Assembly (NCBI RefSeq): GCF_000426705.1
Contig: NZ_AUFW01000022.1
Coordinates: forward strand, 1 to 33,984
Length of the DNA stretch: 33,984 bases
Direction of reading: 5' to 3'
Source: Spirochaeta cellobiosiphila DSM 17781
Lineage (GTDB): Bacteria; Spirochaetota; Spirochaetia; DSM-17781
The stretch's first letter is position 1, and every line of letters begins with the position of its first letter. This document shows, one piece after another, positions 1 to 6,397 of the stretch. Under the pieces are notes generated by a model. It worked only from the letters and a program-made list of their open reading frames with translations. It did not search any database and had not been told where the DNA came from. Position numbers and translations under genes: made by a program.

Positions 1-128
1 AAAAACTCCTTGCCTCCGAAAAAGTGAGCATTAGTAAGTACATCATTTTCAAATGGCATATGAAATATGTCATATTCAATATCTACTAAATGATCTGTAT
101 TCCAACGTAATTTATAAATTTTCTCCAT
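1..128 (-). CDS. Imm11/DUF1629-like immunity protein, 3' end outside window
   Basis: N-terminal part of another array copy, starting at the ATG at 126-128, directly after the TAG stop of the upstream copy at 129-131. It has the array N-terminus, including DHLVDIEYDIFHMPFEND, and a variable NAHFFGGKEF segment. Bases 1-74 are identical to 5019-5092 in the copy at 4526-5146, so this segment was recently shared between the two. About 42 residues are visible; the rest lies left of the window, so the array continues outward. Family assignment rests on the complete copies. Confidence 0.85.
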   Translation of the reverse strand, partial: MEKIYKLRWNTDHLVDIEYDIFHMPFENDVLTNAHFFGGKEF

Positions 129-749
129 CTATATAATTTCACTTTCAAAAACTAACCCTTTTAGTCCAGAAGCCTCTAATTCTTCTTTCACAGATTCAGG
201 GACTAATATTTGACTAAGCTTTTCCTTTATTCGAAATAGAGGAGGTAATCCACCTTTTGATGATCTTAATACTAAGTTTTCGATAGAACCTATCCTTAAT
301 GGATCTTTTATTAAAATATCATATTCTGACTTTTCATAGTCCATTTCAACATAATCATCTAAAAGCCTTAGAGCATAGTAATCTTTATTCAATTCGATAT
401 TTGGTTTATATAACCATTTTGATTTATCCTCAAACACCTCTTCATGTGGTATGGTGAAATCAAAGATTTCACAAGGAATTAATTCATATTTAAAACTGCC
501 AAGTGATGTTAGTAAATCTATCATTCGTTTGCTGAGAACCGGAATCCATAAATCATTTGTAATGTAATCTATATTTCCAACAACATTAAAATCTCCTGAA
601 AATACAAACTTATCAGGATTCGGAGATTCATTTCCTCCAAAAATATAACCCAATATTATATCATCACCTTTAAAAGGCATATGAAATATATCGTTCTCAA
701 TATCTACCAGATGGTCCCTATTCCAATTTAAACTATATTTTTTTTGCAT
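129..749 (-). CDS. Imm11/DUF1629-like immunity protein, distal array copy
   Basis: A 206-residue protein. I start at the ATG at 747-749 because an AGGA lies 8 bases upstream and the length then equals the other copies; the longer start at 773 has no SD. Family features seen are DHLVDIENDIFHMPF near the N-terminus, LSKRMIDLL in the middle, a KSEYDI segment, and a C-terminal PPLFRIKE / ILVPESVKEELEASG / LKGLVFE pattern typical of Imm11/DUF1629 proteins. It shares a KDPLR segment with the copy next to the toxin (5765-6385) and is one of the more divergent members. Unlike most copies it has its own SD. Expected role: cytoplasmic binding and neutralisation of a nuclease toxin (inferred). Confidence 0.8.
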   Translation of the reverse strand: MQKKYSLNWNRDHLVDIENDIFHMPFKGDDIILGYIFGGNESPNPDKFVFSGDFNVVGNIDYITNDLWIPVLSKRMIDLLTSLGSFKYELIPCEIFDFTIPHEEVFEDKSKWLYKPNIELNKDYYALRLLDDYVEMDYEKSEYDILIKDPLRIGSIENLVLRSSKGGLPPLFRIKEKLSQILVPESVKEELEASGLKGLVFESEII

Positions 750-757
750 ATCTAATG

Positions 758-761
758 TCCT
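758..761 (-). promoter_or_regulatory. RBS deciding the start of the 129-749 gene
   Basis: AGGA on the minus strand, 8 bases before the ATG at 749. It supports the 206-residue start over the in-frame ATG at 773. Confidence 0.6.
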
Positions 762-840
762 AGCATAATTCACGTATTTTTTTTTAACATTGCCTTCAAT
801 TGATTTTCTTGTACATTTTTTGCTGCTTCCAAGTATTAGC

Positions 841-1305
841 TTATTCCTGAAGTAGTTTTATTAGCTCCTGCTGATAAGCTCCCTCTTCATCATTTATAAA
901 AGCGTGAAATCCTGCTAATAGTCCACCAGAATCTACTTTTATTATGATAATATCCGAACCTGAATCAAAATATAAGTTAAGCTTAATACTCTTTCCATTT
1001 AGCATTTTATATTCCATTAATGCATTGTATTCATATATTTTTTTCTCTTTATAGGAGCCTATTACTAGATGTTTAATAATATCTATTAATTCTTTTTTAT
1101 CTTCTACATTTAATAACTTCTTCTGATCAATAATATATGTGTTATTTCGCATAAAGTTGTAAATATAAACTTGATCTATTAATTTTGTATCCTGAATAGA
1201 TGAAATAATTTTACTATTATAATTATTAATGAAAATAGCGATAGCAAAGCATATTACAAGTAAGATAATACCTTCTTTTATGGACATTTTGGCTATTCCA
1301 CCCAT
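841..1305 (-). CDS. Small single-span membrane protein, paralogue A
   Basis: A 154-residue protein I cannot assign to a family. GAGGA lies about 7 bases before the ATG at 1305. Residues about 10-27 form one hydrophobic segment (GIILLVICFAIAIFI), followed by a soluble domain of about 125 residues; an anchored, mostly extracytoplasmic protein is likely. It is paralogous to the next gene upstream (1355-1828): both have the same anchor-plus-domain layout, a KKEKK(I/M)YEY-type motif, then an EY strand, an (F)DxxSDxIxxIV strand and a glycine-rich turn. The pair interrupts the immunity array after the decayed copy. It may be a second type of immunity factor, or passengers in the array; the sequence does not decide this. 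Confidence 0.7.
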   Translation of the reverse strand: MGGIAKMSIKEGIILLVICFAIAIFINNYNSKIISSIQDTKLIDQVYIYNFMRNNTYIIDQKKLLNVEDKKELIDIIKHLVIGSYKEKKIYEYNALMEYKMLNGKSIKLNLYFDSGSDIIIIKVDSGGLLAGFHAFINDEEGAYQQELIKLLQE

Positions 1306-1354
1306 ACTATATCCTCACGTAGCTCTATTTGATTAAATTAATTTCTTTTTCTAA

Positions 1355-1828
1355 TCATTGGAGTATTTCAATTAGTTTTTTCTTTAGAAGATTATCATTA
1401 TCTTTTATGTAACAATTTACTCCGCCTGACCAGCCTTTTGAATAAACAATTAGCACAATAAAGTCAGAGTCTATATCAAAAAATATTTCAATGTATATAT
1501 TCTTTTGATTATTCATTACATATTCAATCTCACCATAATATTCATACATCTTTTTTTCTTTTTTAGACCCCTTTTCTAAACTTTCAATAAGATTTGTTAA
1601 TTCCCATTGCTGTTTATTATTGAGTAATTTTCCAAATGTATTTTTGTGAGTTAAGGTATCTGTAGTCTTATCAGTAAATTGACAAACTAATACGCTTGAT
1701 ATTTCCTCATTATTCTTTATTTTGGCAATAAATTCATTATCATAATAATTCTTCAGGAGAACAAAAGAAAAGCAAGTAATGATCAAAATGATTTTATATT
1801 TTAATGGTATATTAACAACTCTAGGCAT
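1355..1828 (-). CDS. Small single-span membrane protein, paralogue B
   Basis: A 157-residue protein paralogous to 841-1305. The ATG at 1826-1828 is preferred: GAGAG stands just upstream and the residues that follow (MPRVVNIPLKYKIILII) lead straight into the membrane segment. The open frame extends to a GTG at 1903 through sequence of poor coding appearance beside the broken array copy. One transmembrane segment (about residues 10-26) precedes a soluble domain with KKEKKMYEYYGEIEY and DIDSDFIVLIVYSKG. No known family recognised. Its place between a decayed immunity copy and its own paralogue suggests this pair entered, or was duplicated in, the array. Confidence 0.65.
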   Translation of the reverse strand: MPRVVNIPLKYKIILIITCFSFVLLKNYYDNEFIAKIKNNEEISSVLVCQFTDKTTDTLTHKNTFGKLLNNKQQWELTNLIESLEKGSKKEKKMYEYYGEIEYVMNNQKNIYIEIFFDIDSDFIVLIVYSKGWSGGVNCYIKDNDNLLKKKLIEILQ

Positions 1829-1909
1829 ATTATTCTCTCGCTTTGTTCCCAATTCCTGCAGGACTTTGATTGTATATTGACTGTAAACCTGAGTCGAAAT
1901 CACTTTAAA

Positions 1910-2044
1910 AAAAGAAATTTATCAGGAATTGAAAACTCCTTGCCTTCAAAAAAAATAGGCACTTATAAGTACATCATTTTCAAATGTCATATTCAATATC
2001 TACTAAATGATCTATATTCCAATGTAATTTATAAATTTTTCCAT
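1910..2044 (-). pseudogene. Decayed, truncated immunity-array copy
   Basis: Begins at the ATG at 2042-2044, directly after the stop of the 2045-2662 copy, so it keeps the array register. It reads MEKIYKLHWNIDHLVDIEY. It then loses 14 bases relative to intact copies: the stretch between the two ATG triplets in aaATGgcatatgaaatATG is missing. The deletion shifts the frame, and homology ends near the position coding PDKFLF (about residue 45 of 206). The rest of the gene is absent and the next recognisable gene is a membrane protein. A slip or microhomology deletion followed by replacement of the remainder would explain this. Confidence 0.85.
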
Positions 2045-2662
2045 CTATATAATTTCACTTTCAAAAACTAAACCTTTTAGTCCAGCAGCTTCTAATTCAG
2101 CTTTTACTGATTCGGGTACTAATATGGCGATACTTCTTTCCTTTATGCGAAATAGAGGAGGTAAACCTCCTTCCACTTCCTTTATGACCAGATTTGTTAT
2201 AGATTCTATTTCTCCAGGAAATCCTGTTAGCATTTCATATTCTGACTTTTCATAATCCATTTCTAGAAAATCCCCTAAAGGCCTAAGGACAAAATAATCT
2301 TTATTTATTTCTACACTGGATTTGAATAACCATTTTGATCGGTCTTCAAAAACCTTTTCATGTGGAATAGAAAAATCAAAGATCTCACAAGGAATTAATT
2401 CATGCTCGAACTCACCTAATGAGGTCAGTAAGTCTATCATCCTTTTACTAAAAATCGGTATTCGTAAATCATTTGTTATATAGTCGAATGTACCAACTGA
2501 ATCAAAATCGCCAGAAAAAATAAACTTATCAGGAAGTTTCTTCTTTCCTTCAAATAAAATAGCACTTGTAAGTACATCATTTTCAAATGGCATATGAAAT
2601 ATGTCATATTCAATATCTACTAAATGATCTGTATTGCAATCTAATTCATATATTTTTTCCAT
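2045..2662 (-). CDS. Imm11/DUF1629-like immunity protein
   Basis: A 205-residue array copy. Segments in order: N-terminal MEKIYELDCNTDHLVDIEY; variable SAILFEGKKKLP block (residues about 32-43); FSGDFDSVGTFDYITNDLR; FSKRMIDLLTSLG; HEKVFEDRSKW; MDYEKSEYEML; PPLFRIKE; and a C-terminal ILVPESVKAELEAAGLKGLVF. Its variable N-terminal block matches that of the 5147-5764 copy, while its C-terminus (KGLVFESEII) resembles the copies at 129 and 3284. It is therefore a mosaic. The start abuts the stop of the upstream copy and no clear SD is seen, so reinitiation by terminating ribosomes is likely. Confidence 0.85.
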   Translation of the reverse strand: MEKIYELDCNTDHLVDIEYDIFHMPFENDVLTSAILFEGKKKLPDKFIFSGDFDSVGTFDYITNDLRIPIFSKRMIDLLTSLGEFEHELIPCEIFDFSIPHEKVFEDRSKWLFKSSVEINKDYFVLRPLGDFLEMDYEKSEYEMLTGFPGEIESITNLVIKEVEGGLPPLFRIKERSIAILVPESVKAELEAAGLKGLVFESEII

Positions 2663-3283
2663 CTACAGGATTCTACTTCTAAAAAGTAAACCTCTTAGAC
2701 CAGCTGCCTCTAGTTCTACTTTTACTGATTCAGTAACTAATATAGAGCTACTCTTCTCTTTTATACGAAAAAGAGGAGGTAAACCTCCTTCCACTTCCTT
2801 TAAGACCAGTTTTGTTATAGCAGCCATTTTTTTAGGATTTCTACTTAATGTTTCATATTCTGATTTCTCATAGTCCATTTCCACAAAATCACATAAAGGC
2901 CTAAGGGCATAATAATCTTTATTCAATTCTATACTGGGTTTGAATAACCATTTTGATCGGTCTTCAAAAACCTTTTCATGTGGAATACTAAAATCAAAGA
3001 TCTCACAGGGAATTAATTCATGTTCAAAGTCACCTAATGAGTTTAGTATGTCTATCATTCTTTTACTTAATATAGGTATCCGTAAGTCATTTGTTATATA
3101 GTCAAATTCGCCAACCGAATCAAAATCACCTGAAAACAAAAATTTATCAGGAAGTGAAAACCTCTTACCACCAAATAGATAGACATTTGTAAGAATATCA
3201 TTTTCAAATGGCATATGAAATATGTCATATTCAATATCTACTAAATGATCTGCATTCCAGCGTAATTCATATATTTTTTCCAT
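2663..3283 (-). CDS. Imm11/DUF1629-like immunity protein
   Basis: A 206-residue array copy, with start and stop directly abutting its neighbours. The variable N-terminal block is NVYLFGGKRFSLP and the middle differs slightly (MIDILNSLG). Its last 24 or so residues (ESVKVELEAAG then LRGLLFRSRIL) are the same as in the copy at 5147-5764. At DNA level the tract 2632-2733, covering this 3' end and the start of the next copy, is identical to 5116-5217. That tract crosses a gene boundary, so a block including the junction was copied or converted. Confidence 0.85.
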   Translation of the reverse strand: MEKIYELRWNADHLVDIEYDIFHMPFENDILTNVYLFGGKRFSLPDKFLFSGDFDSVGEFDYITNDLRIPILSKRMIDILNSLGDFEHELIPCEIFDFSIPHEKVFEDRSKWLFKPSIELNKDYYALRPLCDFVEMDYEKSEYETLSRNPKKMAAITKLVLKEVEGGLPPLFRIKEKSSSILVTESVKVELEAAGLRGLLFRSRIL

Positions 3284-3904
3284 CTATATAATTTCATTTT
3301 CAAAAACTAAACCTTTTAGTCCAGCAGCTTCTAATTCAGCTTTTACTGATTCAGGCACTAATATTTGACTAAATTTTTCTTTTATACGAAATAATGGGGG
3401 TAAACCTCCTCCAGTTTGTTTTACAACCAAATTTGTTACAGCACCCATTTCGCCGGGAAGCCTACTTAGTGTCTCATATTCAGACTTTTCATAATCCATT
3501 TCTAGAAAATCACCTAAAGGCCTTAGGGCATAATAATCTTTATTCAATTCTATACTGGGTTTGAATAACCATTTTGATCGGTCTTCAAAAACCTTTTCAT
3601 GTGGAAGAGAAAAATCAAAAATCTCACAAGGAATTAATTCATGTTCAAAGTCACCTAGCGAGGTTAATAGATCTATCATTTTTTTACTAAATATGGGAAG
3701 TCTTAAATCATTCGTGATAAAGTCAAATGTACCAACTGAATCAAAATCTCCTGAAAATAAAAATTTATCAGGAATTGAAAACTCCTTACCTCCAAAAAAA
3801 TAGGCACTTGTAAGTACATCATTTTCAAATGGCATATGAAATATGTCATACTCAATATCTACTAAATGATCTATATTCCAATATAAATTATATATTTTTT
3901 CCAT
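3284..3904 (-). CDS. Imm11/DUF1629-like immunity protein
   Basis: A 206-residue array copy with the same domain plan: DHLVDIEYDIFHMPFENDV, SAYFFGGKEFSIP, FSKKMIDLLTSLG, HEKVFEDRSKWLFKPSIE, PPLFRIKE, then ILVPESVKAELEAAG. Its middle DNA (about 3694-3760) matches the 5147-5764 copy closely. The segment SRLPGEMGAVTNLVVK is shared with the copy at 4526-5146. Each part of the gene therefore has a different closest relative in the array. The ATG abuts the previous stop. Function (toxin neutralisation) is inferred from family and position. Confidence 0.85.
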   Translation of the reverse strand: MEKIYNLYWNIDHLVDIEYDIFHMPFENDVLTSAYFFGGKEFSIPDKFLFSGDFDSVGTFDFITNDLRLPIFSKKMIDLLTSLGDFEHELIPCEIFDFSLPHEKVFEDRSKWLFKPSIELNKDYYALRPLGDFLEMDYEKSEYETLSRLPGEMGAVTNLVVKQTGGGLPPLFRIKEKFSQILVPESVKAELEAAGLKGLVFENEII

Positions 3905-4525
3905 CTATAATATTTTACTTGTGAAAATAAGACCTTTAAAACCAGCAGATTCTAATTCCTCTTTTACCGAGTTGGTAACTAATAAAGCTCTCCTCATCTC
4001 TTTTATTCTAAAGATTGGAGCTATACTTGCTTCATTTTGTTTCAGAACTAAATTGGTTAAAGTTAGGATTGAGTCATCTTCATCACCTAACAATTCATAC
4101 TCTGATTTATCGTAATCCATTTCTAAATAGTTATCTAATAATCTAAAAGCATAATAGTCACGATTCACTTCGATACCTGGTTTGAAAGTCCATTTTGACC
4201 TATCCTCAAAGACATCCTCATGTGGTAGACTAAAATCAAATATTTCACAAGGAATAATTTCATATTCAAAGCTTCCTAGTGATATAAGAAAATCAATCAT
4301 TTTTTTACTAAACACAGGAAGCCGTAAGTCATTTGAAATATAATCCAATGTTCCAACGGAATTGAAATCTCCTGAGAATAATAACTTTTCTGGTACTGAG
4401 AATTTCTTTCCCAAAAAAAAATATGCTCCAACTACTTGTTCTTCTTCAAATGGCATATGAAATATGTCATAATCAATATCTACTAAATGATCTTTATTAC
4501 AACGTAATCTATAAATTTTTTCCAT
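3905..4525 (-). CDS. Imm11/DUF1629-like immunity protein, divergent copy
   Basis: A 206-residue array copy and one of the three most divergent. Its N-terminal half has DHLVDIDYDIFHMPFEEEQ, GAYFFLGKKFSVP and KKMIDFLISLG. The region around residues 140-170 is unlike the others: GDEDDSILTLTNLVLKQ, then EASIAPIFRIKEM instead of GGLPPLFRIKE. The C-terminus is SVKEELESAGFKGLIF. Differences concentrate where one would expect toxin-contacting variation, so this copy may recognise a different toxin variant (inference). It abuts its neighbours with no spacer. Confidence 0.85.
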   Translation of the reverse strand: MEKIYRLRCNKDHLVDIDYDIFHMPFEEEQVVGAYFFLGKKFSVPEKLLFSGDFNSVGTLDYISNDLRLPVFSKKMIDFLISLGSFEYEIIPCEIFDFSLPHEDVFEDRSKWTFKPGIEVNRDYYAFRLLDNYLEMDYDKSEYELLGDEDDSILTLTNLVLKQNEASIAPIFRIKEMRRALLVTNSVKEELESAGFKGLIFTSKIL

Positions 4526-5146
4526 TTAAACTATTCTAGTCTTAAAAACTAATCCTTTTAGTCCTGCAGCTTCTAGCTCCGCTTTCACTGATTCGGGAAC
4601 TAATAGAGTCCCGCCCTTTTCCTCGATTTGAAAAATTGGAGGTAACCCACCTACAGGTTCCTTTACAACCAGATTTGTTACAGCACCCATTTCTCCGGGA
4701 AGTCTACTTAACATCTCATATTCAGATTTTTCATAATCCATTTCCAGATAATTCCCTAAAGGCCTAAGAGCAAAATAATCTTTATTTAATTCTATACTGG
4801 GTTTGAATAACCATTTTGATCGGTCTTCAAAAACCTTTTCATGTGGAATAGAAAAATCAAAGATCTCACAAGGAATTAATTCATGCTCGAAGTCACCTAA
4901 TGAGGTCAGTAAGTCTATCATCCTTTTACTAAAAATCGGTATTCGTAAATCATTTGTTATATAGTCAAATGTACCAACTGAATCAAAATCACCTGAAAAC
5001 AAGTATTTATCAGGGAGCAAAAACTCCTTGCCTCCGAAAAAGTGAGCATTAGTAAGTACATCATTTTCAAATGGCATATGAAATATGTCATACTCAATAT
5101 CTACTAAATGATCTATATTGCAATCTAATTCATATATTTTTTCCAT
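4526..5146 (-). CDS. Imm11/DUF1629-like immunity protein
   Basis: A 206-residue array copy. The N-terminal variable block NAHFFGGKEFLLP is the same as in the edge copy at 1-128; the DNA match is 5019-5092 to 1-74. Residues near 175-187 (PPIFQIEEKGGTLLVPESV) and the last residues (KGLVFKTRIV) are peculiar to this copy. Other segments follow the consensus: SKRMIDLLTSLG, HEKVFEDRSKW and MDYEKSEYEML. The start abuts the upstream stop. Confidence 0.85.
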   Translation of the reverse strand: MEKIYELDCNIDHLVDIEYDIFHMPFENDVLTNAHFFGGKEFLLPDKYLFSGDFDSVGTFDYITNDLRIPIFSKRMIDLLTSLGDFEHELIPCEIFDFSIPHEKVFEDRSKWLFKPSIELNKDYFALRPLGNYLEMDYEKSEYEMLSRLPGEMGAVTNLVVKEPVGGLPPIFQIEEKGGTLLVPESVKAELEAAGLKGLVFKTRIV

Positions 5147-5764
5147 CTACAGGATTCTACTTCTAAAAAGTAAACCTCTTAGACCAGCTGCCTCTAGTTC
5201 TACTTTTACTGATTCAGGGATTAATATTGAGCTAAATTTTTCTTTTATGCGAAATAGAGGAGGCAAACCTTCTTCAGTTTGTTTTATTACTAAATTTGAT
5301 ATAGATTCTATTTCTCCTGGAAAACCTGTTAGCATTTCATATTCTGTCTTTTCATAATCCATTTCCAGATAATTCCCTAAAGGCCTGAGGGCGTAATAAT
5401 CTTTATTCACTTCTATACTTGGTTTGAATAACCATTTTGAACGGTCTTCAAAAACCTTTTCATGTGGAATAGAAAAATCAAAGATCTCACAAGGAATTAA
5501 TTCATACTCGAAGTCACCTAATGAGGTTAGAAGGTCTATCATTCTTTTACTAAATATGGGAAGTCTTAAATCATTCGTGATAAAGTCAAATGTACCAACT
5601 GAATCAAAATCTCCTGAAAATAGAAATTTATTAGGAAGTTTCTTCTTTCCTTCAAATAAAATAGCACTTGTAAGTACATCATTTTCAAATGGCATATGAA
5701 ATATGTCATATTCAATATCTACTAAATGGTCCGTATTCCAACGTAATTCATATATTTTTTCCAT
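5147..5764 (-). CDS. Imm11/DUF1629-like immunity protein
   Basis: A 205-residue array copy. It has the shorter variable block SAILFEGKKKLP seen also in 2045-2662, and the C-terminal RGLLFRSRIL seen also in 2663-3283. It therefore combines features of two consecutive copies elsewhere in the array. The family core is intact: DHLVDIEYDIFHMPF, FSKRMIDLL, PPLFRIKE and ESVKVELEAAG. The ATG follows directly after the TAA of the upstream copy. Confidence 0.85.
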   Translation of the reverse strand: MEKIYELRWNTDHLVDIEYDIFHMPFENDVLTSAILFEGKKKLPNKFLFSGDFDSVGTFDFITNDLRLPIFSKRMIDLLTSLGDFEYELIPCEIFDFSIPHEKVFEDRSKWLFKPSIEVNKDYYALRPLGNYLEMDYEKTEYEMLTGFPGEIESISNLVIKQTEEGLPPLFRIKEKFSSILIPESVKVELEAAGLRGLLFRSRIL

Positions 5765-6385
5765 TTAAAATATATTGCCATCGAATACTAGTCCTTGGAG
5801 ACCTGCAGCTTCTAGTTCATCTTTCACTGATTCAGTAACTAAAATTCGACTTGGTTTTTCTTTTATTTTAAATATGGGAGGCAATCCCCCTACAGATTCT
5901 TTAACTACTAATTTTGTTATAGTTCCCAATCTTAATGGATCTTTCATAACAATATCATATTCAGATTTATCATAGTCTATCTCAACTGTGGGATCTAATA
6001 GTCTAAGTGCAAAATAATCTTTATTTACTTCAATACCATTCTTTATTATCCATTTTGAGCGATCTTCAAAAACCTTTTCATGTGGCAAAGTAAAATCAAA
6101 TATTCCACATGTAATTAGTTCATATTCAAAACTTCCCAAGGATGTAAGCAAATCAATCATTCGTTTACTAAATATTGGTAACCATAAATCGTTAACAATA
6201 AAATCAATTTCACCCAGTATTTTAATATCTCCCGAAAATAATAAATTCTTTTGAATATTATATTTACTCCCCCCAAAAAAACGAGCACGATAAGATTCGT
6301 CCATTTCAAATGGCATATGAAATATGTCATACTCAACATCAACAAGATGGTCTTTGCTCCAAGTCATCTCATATATCTTTTCCAT
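5765..6385 (-). CDS. Imm11/DUF1629-like immunity protein, toxin-proximal copy
   Basis: A 206-residue protein and the first gene after the nuclease toxin (12-base gap). A GGAG stands about 9 bases before its ATG, so it has its own RBS, unlike most later copies. It is divergent: N-terminus MEKIYEMTWSKDHLVDVEY, block ARFFGGSKYNIQKN, and VNDLWLPIFSKRMIDLL. The KSEYDIVMKDPLR segment is shared only with the copy at 129-749. The C-terminal PPIFKIKE and ESVKDELEAAGLQGLVF fit Imm11/DUF1629. Position makes it the best candidate for the cognate inhibitor of the adjacent AHH nuclease (inference). Confidence 0.85.
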   Translation of the reverse strand: MEKIYEMTWSKDHLVDVEYDIFHMPFEMDESYRARFFGGSKYNIQKNLLFSGDIKILGEIDFIVNDLWLPIFSKRMIDLLTSLGSFEYELITCGIFDFTLPHEKVFEDRSKWIIKNGIEVNKDYFALRLLDPTVEIDYDKSEYDIVMKDPLRLGTITKLVVKESVGGLPPIFKIKEKPSRILVTESVKDELEAAGLQGLVFDGNIF

Positions 6386-6397
6386 CTATGCTTTCTC

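Larger units (their letters stand above)
1..6385 (-). repeat. Tandem array of Imm11/DUF1629-like immunity genes
   Basis: Coding repeat with a unit of 618-621 bp. Gene starts fall at 6385, 5764, 5146, 4525, 3904, 3283, 2662, 2044 (decayed), 749 and 128 (cut by the window edge). Inside the main run each stop codon (TAG or TAA) is followed at once by the next ATG, with no spacer. Units share long identical DNA tracts but differ in blocks. For example, 1-74 matches 5019-5092, and 2632-2733 matches 5116-5217 across a gene boundary. This points to duplication plus recombination or gene conversion. The array lies directly downstream of the nuclease cargo gene, the usual place for immunity genes. Confidence 0.9.

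Noticed and set aside
774-840. Possible terminator or regulatory hairpin in the gap after the membrane protein gene
   Set aside because: Only a weak, short inverted match is visible; nothing stable enough to report.
1829-1903. GTG start giving a 182-residue membrane protein
   Set aside because: No SD, poor coding look, and it places 25 polar residues before the membrane segment; the ATG at 1828 is better.
2634-5975. Plus-strand open frames through the immunity array (for example 2634-2873, 3561-3803, 5118-5357)
   Set aside because: They are antisense to clearly coding array copies, repeat only because the array repeats, and lack SD sites.
1-6385. CRISPR or other short-spacer repeat array
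   Set aside because: The repeat period is 618-621 bp, matches whole genes, and no short repeats separated by spacers are present.
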